NCBI GenBank assembly: GCA_002424705.1
Contig: DIKW01000026.1
Coordinates: 351-6,239 of the forward strand
DNA length: 5,889 nucleotides
DNA from: Geobacter sp. UBA5608
GTDB taxonomy: Bacteria; Desulfobacterota; Desulfuromonadia; Geobacterales; Pseudopelobacteraceae
Reading direction: 5' to 3'
The position numbers were made by a program, and so were the translations under genes. This document shows positions 1-5,708 of this stretch, piece after piece (within the stretch, counting starts at the first letter, position 1; each line of letters begins with the position of its first letter). The notes beneath the pieces are model-generated. The model saw only the letters and a program-made list of their open reading frames with translations, was not told the origin of the DNA and ran no database searches.

Positions 1-793
1 GCAGGATCGCCCCTTCTCCCCGCACCGCCTCCGAGATAAGAAATGATTTGGCGTGGGGATGAAACAGGGTGGTGGGGTGGAACTGCATGAACTCCATGTT
101 GGCCACGGTGGCCCCGGCCCGGTAAGCCATAGCCACGCCGTCGCCTGAGGCCACGTCGGGGTTGCAGGTGTAGAGGTAGACCTTCCCGGCGCCGCCGCTG
201 GCCAGCAGGGTGGTGCGGGCGGCAAAGGTCAGCACCTTGTTGCCTTTTATGTCGAGGACATGGGCACCCTTGCAGCAGTTGTCGCTGACCGGTTGCCGGG
301 CGATCTTGGCGCAGGTGATCAGATCGATAGCGATGTGATACTCGTAAATCTCGATGTTGGGATGCTGCCGCGCTGCCACCACCAGGGCCCGCTCGATCTC
401 GCGTCCGGTGATATCTTCGGCATGCAGGATCCGGCGGGCGCTGTGGCCCCCCTCACGGGTCAGGTCGTATTCATCGCCTTTGGTGGTGGTGGTGAATTTA
501 ACCCCCCATTCAATCAGATTGCGTATGGTGTCGGGCCCTTCCTCCACCACCATTCGCACCACTTCTTCGTGACAGATACCGGCCCCGGCCACCATGGTGT
601 CCTGAACATGGGCGTCAAAGGAGTCTTCGGTGGAGAAGACTGAGGCGATCCCGCCCTGGGCATAGCGGGTTGCCGACTCGGCAATTTCCCGTTTGGTGAT
701 AATGGCGACCCGTCCATGATTGGCTGCCTGAAGCGCAAAGGAAAGGCCGGCAATACCGCTGCCGATCACCAGAAAATCACTCTCAACCTTCAT
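1..793 (-). CDS. nadB: L-aspartate oxidase, N-terminal part (partial at left edge)
   Basis: FAD-dependent L-aspartate oxidase, a cytosolic enzyme that oxidises L-aspartate to iminoaspartate, which NadA condenses with dihydroxyacetone phosphate to quinolinate in de novo NAD synthesis. Read on the minus strand from ATG at 793, the frame stays open for 264 codons and leaves the window, so roughly the first half of a ~530-residue family is present. Visible motifs: FAD-binding GSGIAGL (residues 11-17), TRYAQGGIA (42-50), TREGGHSARRILHA (112-125), ASGGAGKVYLYT (198-209), MQFHPTTL (236-243) and SEAVRGEGA (254-262). TREGGHS and the overall spacing favour NadB over the related succinate dehydrogenase and fumarate reductase flavoproteins, and no Sdh/Frd partner gene is nearby. 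The start is supported by GGAG at 800-803, six bases upstream. An in-frame ATG at 808 would add five residues but has no visible Shine-Dalgarno. No frame damage is seen. Confidence 0.95.
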   Translation of the reverse strand, partial: MKVESDFLVIGSGIAGLSFALQAANHGRVAIITKREIAESATRYAQGGIASVFSTEDSFDAHVQDTMVAGAGICHEEVVRMVVEEGPDTIRNLIEWGVKFTTTTKGDEYDLTREGGHSARRILHAEDITGREIERALVVAARQHPNIEIYEYHIAIDLITCAKIARQPVSDNCCKGAHVLDIKGNKVLTFAARTTLLASGGAGKVYLYTCNPDVASGDGVAMAYRAGATVANMEFMQFHPTTLFHPHAKSFLISEAVRGEGAIL

Positions 794-825
794 GGCAGAC
801 TCCAGCATAAAAAGTGTATACGCGA

Positions 826-846
826 GGGGGTGATTATTGAACCCCC
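826..846. repeat. Short inverted repeat GGGGGT-N9-ACCCCC over the nadB -10 box
   Basis: GGGGGT at 826-831 and ACCCCC at 841-846 are perfect 6-base inverted arms separated by 9 bases, and the nadB -10 hexamer (833-838) sits in that spacer. The expected transcription start falls at the outer end of the left arm, so the repeat is only partly transcribed and would act as a DNA site rather than an RNA hairpin. The arms are low in complexity, so chance is possible. I do not recognise it as a known NadR, NiaR or NrtR box. Confidence 0.35.
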
Positions 847-862
847 CGTCGCCGTTTGTCAA
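833..862 (-). promoter_or_regulatory. Sigma-70-type promoter of nadB
   Basis: On the minus strand a perfect -35 TTGACA (857-862) is followed after 18 bases by AATAAT (833-838), five of six matches to the -10 consensus. Transcription would start near 826, leaving a leader of about 33 nt before the nadB ATG. This is the best promoter match in the window. The -10 box lies in the 9-base centre of a short inverted repeat (826-846), a possible operator. Confidence 0.75.
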
Positions 863-873
863 GGGAACAAGGG

Positions 874-902
874 TTGTCTGTACCGCTAAAGTATGCCATA
901 AG
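874..902 (+). promoter_or_regulatory. Possible weak promoter for the ribF operon
   Basis: TTGTCT (874-879) and CATAAG (897-902) are 17 bases apart, each with four matches to sigma-70 consensus. Initiation would fall near 908-910, almost at the ribF ATG (911), which would give a leaderless or nearly leaderless mRNA. This agrees with the lack of a Shine-Dalgarno before ribF. The boxes are weak and I saw no better alternative in the gap. Confidence 0.3.
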
Positions 903-910
903 TTACGCCT

Positions 911-1861
911 ATGCGTACCATAACCACTGCCGATTTCAGTCGTCCTCTCGCCGAACGGTCCGTTGTGACCATCGGCAATTTTGACGGGGTCCATCGCGGG
1001 CATCGCGAGATATTTCGTCGTGTCTCAATGTATGCCGCTGATCAACAGTCTCTTGCAGTCGTCGTAACCTTTGATCCTCATCCGCTGCAGGTGCTCAACC
1101 CCGACTGTGCTCCTCCCATGATTACCACCCCTGCCCAAAAGCGTGCACTGATTGCAGAAAGCGATCTGGATCTGTTGGTGGTGATCCCCTTTGACCAGCA
1201 GTTTGCGGCACTGCCTGCCGAACGGTTCGTACGGGATATCCTGGTGACCGGACTTGGCATGCGACGGCTAGTGGTTGGTCATGATTATGCCTTTGGCCGT
1301 GGTCGCGAGGGCAATCAGGCGTTATTGAAGTGTCTGTCTGGTGAGCTGGGTTTTCAGCTGGAGGTGCTTGACCCGGTGGGCGAGGGAGAACTGATCTTCA
1401 GCAGCAGTACGGTGCGTCGACTCGTGCGCAACGGTGAGCTGGCAGCGGTACCGCCCATTCTTGGGCGTTACCACAGCATCAATGGCCAGGTGGTTGCAGG
1501 TCGTGAGATTGGTCGTTCGCTTGGTTTTCCTACGGCCAATATTGTTACTGATAATCAGTTGTTGCCCGCCGATGGCGTCTATGCCGTCTGGGTCGAGGTG
1601 GCGGGTGAGCTGCATATGGGTGCCTGCAGCATCGGCAACAATCCGACGTTTGGTGGTGATCAGCGGACGATTGAGGTGTTTATCTTCGATTTTGAGGGTG
1701 AACTGTACGGTCATGAGCTGATGGTTCAGTTTGCCGCCCGTCTGCGAGAACTGGCCCGTTTTCCCGATGCTGCTACGCTCAAACAACAAATTGGTCGAGA
1801 TGTGGCCGCAGCCAGGTTACTCCTGTCAGCCAGCCTGCCGGCAACAAGACAGAGACCATGA
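911..1861 (+). CDS. ribF: Bifunctional riboflavin kinase / FAD synthetase
   Basis: Cytosolic two-domain enzyme that phosphorylates riboflavin to FMN (C-terminal kinase) and adenylylates FMN to FAD (N-terminal nucleotidyltransferase). The 316 residues match the usual length of about 300-320. The N-terminal domain shows GNFDGVHRGH (22-31, the HxGH-type nucleotide-binding motif), TFDPHPLQVLNP (53-64), GHDYAFGRGREG (123-134) and SSSTVRRLV (164-172). The kinase domain shows GRSLGFPTANI (201-211, with the PTAN motif), DGVYAVWV (221-228), GNNPTFGG (242-249) and TIEVFIFDF (253-261), in which E255 is the expected catalytic glutamate. Both domains look complete. The ATG at 911 puts GNFDGVH at the normal distance from the N-terminus, but no good Shine-Dalgarno precedes it. 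First gene of the plus-strand operon; its TGA overlaps the next ATG (ATGA). It is divergent from nadB, whose product needs FAD. Confidence 0.96.
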   Translation: MRTITTADFSRPLAERSVVTIGNFDGVHRGHREIFRRVSMYAADQQSLAVVVTFDPHPLQVLNPDCAPPMITTPAQKRALIAESDLDLLVVIPFDQQFAALPAERFVRDILVTGLGMRRLVVGHDYAFGRGREGNQALLKCLSGELGFQLEVLDPVGEGELIFSSSTVRRLVRNGELAAVPPILGRYHSINGQVVAGREIGRSLGFPTANIVTDNQLLPADGVYAVWVEVAGELHMGACSIGNNPTFGGDQRTIEVFIFDFEGELYGHELMVQFAARLRELARFPDAATLKQQIGRDVAAARLLLSASLPATRQRP

Positions 1862-2877
1862 AACGCAGCACGCTCCTGTTGTGGATCGGTTTTGGTGTCA
1901 GCCTGCTGTTGTTGGCAGCGTTGTTGCGCAAGATTGATGGTCGGCAGCTGCTGCATGCCCTGGCAGATCTGGATTGGCGCTGCCTGTTGGCAGCAGTTGG
2001 GCTGACCTTTGTCAGCTACTGGTTTCGGGCGGTACGCTGGCGTCTGCTGTTGCTGCATGAACGCCCGATTGCGCTCGGTTCTCTCTATTCGGCCATCGTT
2101 ATTGGCTACATGGCCAACAACCTTTTCCCAGCCAGGCTGGGTGAGATCGTACGGGTCTGGCTGTTGGCACGACGTGAACAGCTTAAGGTCGCCCCAGTAT
2201 TTGCCTCGCTGGTGATCGACCGGATGGTGGACGGATGTGCCATGATGATAATGCTGGCAGTGGTGCTGCTGACGTTGCAGTTGCCGCCTGGCATGGAGCG
2301 GGTTTCGGCCCTGTTACGAGCGGGTGGTATCACCACCCTGGTGCTGTATCTCAGCGCAGTCTGTTTTGTGCTGTTTTTAAAGTTTCGGCCGGTGCAGGCG
2401 CTGAAGCTGTTGGCTCTGTTGACGCAACCTTTTTCGCAACGTTTCAGAGATTGGCTGATACCGCTGGCAGGCTCGTTTCTGGATGGGTTGCGTCTGGCGC
2501 CAGGCCGCAGCAACCTTCTGCTGATCAGTATCTGCTCTGCCTTGATCTGGATCTCGGCCACCCTGCCGATCCATCTTGTGCTGCGTGGTTTTGGTATTCA
2601 GCTTCCGTTGATAGCCTCCTTTTTTATCATGGTGCTGCTGGTGTTCGCCGTGATGATCCCATCGGCGCCGGGCTATATCGGCACCTATCATGTGGCCTGC
2701 TACACCGCTTTGTCCGCCTTTCGGCTGTCGGACAGCCAAGCGGTCAGCATCGCCCTGGTGATTCATGGCGTCGGCTTTTTCCCTGTTATCATGGCCGGAT
2801 TTTATCACCTTTGGTCCGATGGTTTGTCGTTACGCACATTACGCACCCAGGCTGTCGAGCAAGGCGCTGAGCTTTGA
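1858..2877 (+). CDS. Flippase-like integral membrane protein (LPG_synthase_TM / PF03706 type)
   Basis: A 339-residue, very hydrophobic inner-membrane protein with about seven to eight predicted spans. The first is around residues 5-23; others lie around 43-62, 128-145, 158-175, 217-240, 247-267 and 290-310. Family signatures are RAVRWRLLL (57-65), NNLFPARLGEIVRVWLL (87-103), VIDRMVDG (119-126) and PSAPGYIGTYH (268-278, equivalent to the PxxPGGxGxxE region of relatives). These place it in the TIGR00374 'flippase-like' group, which includes AglD-type proteins and the membrane half of MprF. The lipid-modifying catalytic domain of MprF is absent, so it is not a lysyl-phosphatidylglycerol synthase. 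The substrate is unknown; moving a lipid-linked or polyprenyl-linked precursor is the usual proposal. It overlaps ribF by 4 nt with only a weak purine-rich stretch upstream, and overlaps the glycosyltransferase gene behind it by 4 nt. That tight coupling suggests the two membrane proteins work together, which is inference. Confidence 0.8.
   Translation: MKRSTLLLWIGFGVSLLLLAALLRKIDGRQLLHALADLDWRCLLAAVGLTFVSYWFRAVRWRLLLLHERPIALGSLYSAIVIGYMANNLFPARLGEIVRVWLLARREQLKVAPVFASLVIDRMVDGCAMMIMLAVVLLTLQLPPGMERVSALLRAGGITTLVLYLSAVCFVLFLKFRPVQALKLLALLTQPFSQRFRDWLIPLAGSFLDGLRLAPGRSNLLLISICSALIWISATLPIHLVLRGFGIQLPLIASFFIMVLLVFAVMIPSAPGYIGTYHVACYTALSAFRLSDSQAVSIALVIHGVGFFPVIMAGFYHLWSDGLSLRTLRTQAVEQGAEL
2861..2876 (+). 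promoter_or_regulatory. RBS and TTG start deciding the DUF2723 gene N-terminus
   Basis: AAGG (2861-2864) stands nine bases before TTG (2874-2876), which overlaps the upstream TGA (2875-2877). The next possible in-frame start lies inside the first membrane span and would remove its leading residues, so TTG with coupled re-initiation is preferred. Confidence 0.6.
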
Positions 2878-4754
2878 GAAACCGTGCTTTCAGCAATTGT
2901 GATCACTGGCTGCTAGCGGCATTTTTGCTGCCGCTCGCACTGCACCTCGCAACCCTGGCCCCGTCGGTAACCTTTTATGACAGTGGTGAATTCATCACCG
3001 CCATCCAACTGCTGGGCTCGGCCCACTCGCCCGGTTACCCCCTGTTCCTGCTGTTTGCCAAACCGTTCACCTGGCTGCCGTTCGGTTCGATCGCCTTTCG
3101 AGTCAATCTGGCCACCGCCTGCGGTGCGGCGCTGGCCTGTAGCGCGCTGTTTCTCCTGGTGAGACAGTTGCTGCGCAATCATCCCTGTTCTCACGACCAA
3201 CGGTTCAGCTCATTTGTCCGCAACGCGTCTGCGCTGGCCGGTTCGCTCTTGTTTGCCACCTCGCCGCGGCTTTGGTTGCAGACCAATCATGATAAGCCAT
3301 ACCCGCTACTGGCCGGCATGGTGGCGCTCTGTTTTTTGTTTCTGCTGCGCTGGCGAGAAGAGCTGTTGGCTGGTAGCGAACGGCCGGCCTGGTGGTACGC
3401 TGTGGGTTTTTTTACCGGCCTGGCCAGCGGGGCTCACCAGACGATCATCCTGCTGGTGCCGGCCTGGCTGTTGTTTGTAGCCGTTACTGAGCCTCGCTTG
3501 TTGCTGCGGGGACGAGACCTCTTGCTGACAACGGCTTTTTCCCTGGCTGGCGGGGCGGTGCAATTGTACCTCCCGTTGCGTGCCGCTACTCAGCCGTTGC
3601 AAAACTGGGGTGACCCCGACAGTCTGTCCCGTTTCCTGTGGCATGTCTTGCGCCGGGGCTATCCAGAAGAACCCCATCTGCGTGACCTGCCGCTGTTGCT
3701 GAAACAGTTGGCAGGTTTTTCCATCCCCCATGAATTCGGTTGGATCGGTCTGTTATTTCTTATGGCCGGTCTGCTGGCCTGCTGGCAGCTTCAGCGGCCG
3801 TTTGTGGTGGCCTGTGGTGCCGCCTTGCTCGGTTTTTGGGGGGTGATTGTCGGTTTTTTCAATCCGCGGGCCGAATCAATTTTTCTGACCGAAGAGTTTT
3901 ATACTCCTCTCTACCTGTTGGCTGCGGCGCTGATCGCCGTTGGGTTGCATACCGCGGTCAGACGCAGCATTCCCCAGGCTGATGCCTCTGAGCGTTATGG
4001 GTGGCAGCGCCGGCTGCTGGTACTTGTTTTTTTGCTGTTGCTGCCTTGTTTTCAACTGGCAACCAATTTTCGCGACAACGATCAACGGCGTAACTATAGT
4101 GCCCAGGATTATGCCGTCAACACGTTGCGCTCGTTGCCGGAGCAGGCGGTATTGTTTACCTGGGGTGATAGCGGCGCCTTTCCGCTCTGGTATCTGCAGA
4201 CCGTGGAGCGGTTGCGTGAGGACGTGGACCTGCCGCACATCCCGCACCTGGTTTTCGATTGGTACCGCGGCGAATTGCCGAGGCTGCAGAATTCGTTCAG
4301 CGCTATCCTGCAGCAGGGGCAGACAGCACCGCAACTCTTTAGATTGCTGGCTGGGCGGCTACAGGCGGACCGCCCGGTGCTGATGGACTACTCAACCCGG
4401 CATTCGGTGGACTGGGGCAGACAGGAGCCGTTGCCGCAGGGGATCGTCTTCTGGCTGCCCACTGACAGCATTCCTGCAGCGCCGGTTGATGTAGCCGAGT
4501 TCTGGCGTCTGCAAACTCTGCACCGCACTACCATGGAGCAAGGCTGGCTGATTGATCAGGATACTGAAAAGGCGGTGTTGATCACGGCCCATTCGCTCTT
4601 GCAGGCAGCGGAGCAGGTCGCGCGCACGGGCAGGGCAGGGCAGGCCGGCCCCATGTTGGATACGGTCCAGCGGATGGTACCGGCCTGGGGTGAAGCGGTA
4701 ACCGAGCTGCGCAGACGTTACGGCCTGCCGTTGCAGGGGGAGGGACGATTGTAA
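2874..4754 (+). CDS. DUF2723 membrane glycosyltransferase-like protein (TMEM260-type, GT-C fold)
   Basis: A 626-residue protein with a multi-span membrane region (about residues 12-397, ten or so spans) and a C-terminal soluble domain of about 225 residues. The N-terminus has the DUF2723 hallmark: APSVTFYDSGEF (29-40), with acidic D36 and E39 in the first extracytoplasmic loop as in GT-C transferases, then HSPGYPLFLLF (51-61) and FRVNLATA (75-82). The soluble part opens with DNDQRRNY (401-408) and GDSGAFPLWYLQ (431-442), also typical of the family. Human TMEM260 is an O-mannosyltransferase. By analogy this protein may move a sugar from a polyprenyl-phosphate donor to exported proteins, but donor and acceptor are not visible here. 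The start is TTG at 2874, overlapping the TGA of the upstream gene by 4 nt, with AAGG at 2861-2864 as a modest Shine-Dalgarno. No ATG or GTG lies in frame before the first span. The frame is intact; its stop overlaps aroE by 1 nt (TAATG). Confidence 0.82.
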   Translation: MRNRAFSNCDHWLLAAFLLPLALHLATLAPSVTFYDSGEFITAIQLLGSAHSPGYPLFLLFAKPFTWLPFGSIAFRVNLATACGAALACSALFLLVRQLLRNHPCSHDQRFSSFVRNASALAGSLLFATSPRLWLQTNHDKPYPLLAGMVALCFLFLLRWREELLAGSERPAWWYAVGFFTGLASGAHQTIILLVPAWLLFVAVTEPRLLLRGRDLLLTTAFSLAGGAVQLYLPLRAATQPLQNWGDPDSLSRFLWHVLRRGYPEEPHLRDLPLLLKQLAGFSIPHEFGWIGLLFLMAGLLACWQLQRPFVVACGAALLGFWGVIVGFFNPRAESIFLTEEFYTPLYLLAAALIAVGLHTAVRRSIPQADASERYGWQRRLLVLVFLLLLPCFQLATNFRDNDQRRNYSAQDYAVNTLRSLPEQAVLFTWGDSGAFPLWYLQTVERLREDVDLPHIPHLVFDWYRGELPRLQNSFSAILQQGQTAPQLFRLLAGRLQADRPVLMDYSTRHSVDWGRQEPLPQGIVFWLPTDSIPAAPVDVAEFWRLQTLHRTTMEQGWLIDQDTEKAVLITAHSLLQAAEQVARTGRAGQAGPMLDTVQRMVPAWGEAVTELRRRYGLPLQGEGRL

Positions 4755-5611
4755 TGCAGATAACGATTCAGGGGACCACTAGGGTCTATGGCATCATCGG
4801 CTGGCCGGTGGGCCATTCCCGTTCACCGCAGATGCAGAATGCCGCTTTTCAGGCGCTGGGCATGGATTGTGTCTATGTGCCGTTTGCCGTTCCGCCGCAT
4901 CAATTGGCCGAGGCGGTGCAGGGCTTGCGGAGCCTCGGCGTTGCTGGCTGGAATGTGACCATTCCCCACAAGAGCGCCATCATGCCGTTTTTAGACCAGC
5001 TGTCACCTGAGGCGGTGCGGGCCGGCGCGGTTAACACGGTATGCAATCAGGATGGTCGCCTGATTGGTTACAATACCGACGGCGCCGGTCTGTTGATCTC
5101 ATTGGAGCGGGATCTGGACTGCCCGGTTGTCGGAAAACGGATCATGGTGCTGGGGGCGGGCGGGGCTGCCCGCGGCGCCGTGGCAGCCTTGGCCGAAGCC
5201 GGCGCGACCACCATAACGGTCGTTAACCGCACCTTGTCTGCGGCCAGCCAGTTGGCAGTGGAACTGCATGGCCACGTGGCCACAAAAAACAGCATTGCAG
5301 TTGCTGGTTTCAGCGAGCTGCCAACATTGCTGCCTGAGGCAGACCTTTTGATCAACGCCACCTCGCTTGGCCTGCATGGTGAAGAAATTGCCGGCCTTGA
5401 CCTTGCGCTCCTGCCGGCTACTGCTAAAGTGTATGACATGGTCTATGGGGTGTCGTCTACCCCCCTGGTCAGGTCAGCCCATCACCAGGGACTGCTGTCC
5501 TGCGACGGACTGGGGATGCTGGCGGCGCAGGGTGAGCTGGCCTTTTACCGCTGGACCGGTGTCACCCCACCGATTGGCCTGATGGCAAAGTCGTTGCAGC
5601 AGGAACGCTGA
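4754..5611 (+). CDS. aroE: Shikimate dehydrogenase (NADP+)
   Basis: Cytosolic enzyme reducing 3-dehydroshikimate to shikimate with NADPH, the fourth step of the shikimate pathway to chorismate and aromatic amino acids. The 285 residues match a full-length AroE. Substrate-domain motifs are GWPVGHSRSPQMQNAAF (16-32, with shikimate-binding S22 and S24), NVTIPHK (67-73, catalytic K73) and AVNTV (92-96), with NTDG (107-110) giving the catalytic partner D109. The Rossmann part has GAGGAARG (134-141) and NRT (158-160), typical of NADP-preferring AroE, then NATSLG (201-206). The C-terminal DGLGMLAAQGELAF (251-264) carries the substrate-binding Q259. The usual YNPxxTPLL is YGVSSTPLV here, a mild change. 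The start is ATG at 4754, overlapping the previous stop by 1 nt, with a strong GGAGG (4739-4743) ten bases upstream. It is the last gene of the ribF operon. No clear terminator follows, so read-through into pilB is possible. Confidence 0.97.
   Translation: MQITIQGTTRVYGIIGWPVGHSRSPQMQNAAFQALGMDCVYVPFAVPPHQLAEAVQGLRSLGVAGWNVTIPHKSAIMPFLDQLSPEAVRAGAVNTVCNQDGRLIGYNTDGAGLLISLERDLDCPVVGKRIMVLGAGGAARGAVAALAEAGATTITVVNRTLSAASQLAVELHGHVATKNSIAVAGFSELPTLLPEADLLINATSLGLHGEEIAGLDLALLPATAKVYDMVYGVSSTPLVRSAHHQGLLSCDGLGMLAAQGELAFYRWTGVTPPIGLMAKSLQQER
5583..5598 (+). promoter_or_regulatory. Sigma-54-like -24/-12 element inside the end of aroE
   Basis: TGGCAAAGTCGTTGCA fits the RpoN consensus TGGCACG-N4-TTGCW, with the invariant GG and GC exactly ten bases apart; only the CG of the -24 element is changed. 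A start near 5609-5611 would give pilB a leader of about 100 nt. The site lies within aroE codons, so the match may be fortuitous. RpoN control of type IV pilin genes through PilR is established in several bacteria, including Geobacter, which makes the site plausible but unproven. Confidence 0.4.
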
Positions 5612-5622
5612 CCAGCTTGTTC

Positions 5623-5652
5623 TTGACAGTGGGGTAATCGGGCCGCTACTAT
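5623..5652 (+). promoter_or_regulatory. Candidate sigma-70 promoter of pilB
   Basis: A perfect TTGACA (5623-5628) is followed after 18 bases by TACTAT (5647-5652), four of six matches to the -10 consensus. Initiation would fall near 5659, giving a leader of about 50 nt that contains the inverted repeat at 5672-5708. A 7-base direct repeat, GGGCCGC, flanks the -10 box (5640-5646 and 5656-5662). Confidence 0.5.
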
Positions 5653-5671
5653 GATGGGCCGCATGCCAGAG

Positions 5672-5708
5672 TAACACTATTTAACTGCAGGGTTGAACGG
5701 GAGTGTTA
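5672..5708 (+). promoter_or_regulatory. Leader hairpin covering the pilB RBS and start codon
   Basis: TAACACT (5672-5678) and AGTGTTA (5702-5708) are perfect 7-base inverted arms. Between them TTTAAC (5680-5685) can pair with GTTGAA (5692-5697) with one G-U wobble, leaving a 6-base loop. In RNA this makes a two-tier stem with an asymmetric internal loop. The Shine-Dalgarno GGGAG (5699-5703) is partly in the internal loop and partly in the outer stem, and the A of the start codon is paired. The outer arms are A/U-rich, so stability is moderate. It could lower or regulate pilB translation. Confidence 0.45.

Noticed and set aside
482..493. GGT microsatellite (four units) in nadB
   Set aside because: It encodes four threonines in a variable loop before TREGGHS, keeps frame on unit change and is too short to call a functional repeat.
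260..643. Plus-strand open frame of 127 codons opposite nadB
   Set aside because: It lies wholly antisense to a clearly conserved NadB reading frame, has no recognisable motif and is explained by codon bias on the other strand.
1..793. Reading the left gene as a succinate dehydrogenase or fumarate reductase flavoprotein
   Set aside because: The TREGGHS and MQFHPTTLFHP patterns are NadB-like, and no Sdh/Frd iron-sulphur or membrane subunit gene is adjacent in the visible region.
863..910. FMN riboswitch before ribF
   Set aside because: The gap is too short, and I saw none of the conserved RFN-element sequence.
1322..1789. Minus-strand open frame of 155 codons inside ribF
   Set aside because: RibF motifs continue unbroken on the plus strand through this stretch, and the antisense product has no family features.
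2235..2870. Second plus-strand frame of 211 codons overlapping the flippase-like gene
   Set aside because: The conserved PF03706 motifs are in the other frame; the alternative product is low in hydrophobic structure and resembles nothing known.
3407..4033. Runs of seven T (3407-3413 and 4027-4033) as slippage sites in the glycosyltransferase gene
   Set aside because: They encode hydrophobic residues of membrane spans, where T-rich codons are expected, and the runs are shorter than typical contingency tracts.
4628..4642. Three tandem GGGCA pentamers in the DUF2723 gene as a phase-variation switch
   Set aside because: Three copies are too few for meaningful slippage, and they encode an ordinary linker-like stretch near the C-terminus.
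5612..5707. c-di-GMP (GEMM) riboswitch or rho-independent terminator between aroE and pilB
   Set aside because: No GEMM core or stem followed by a U-run is present; the only clear structure is the hairpin over the pilB start.
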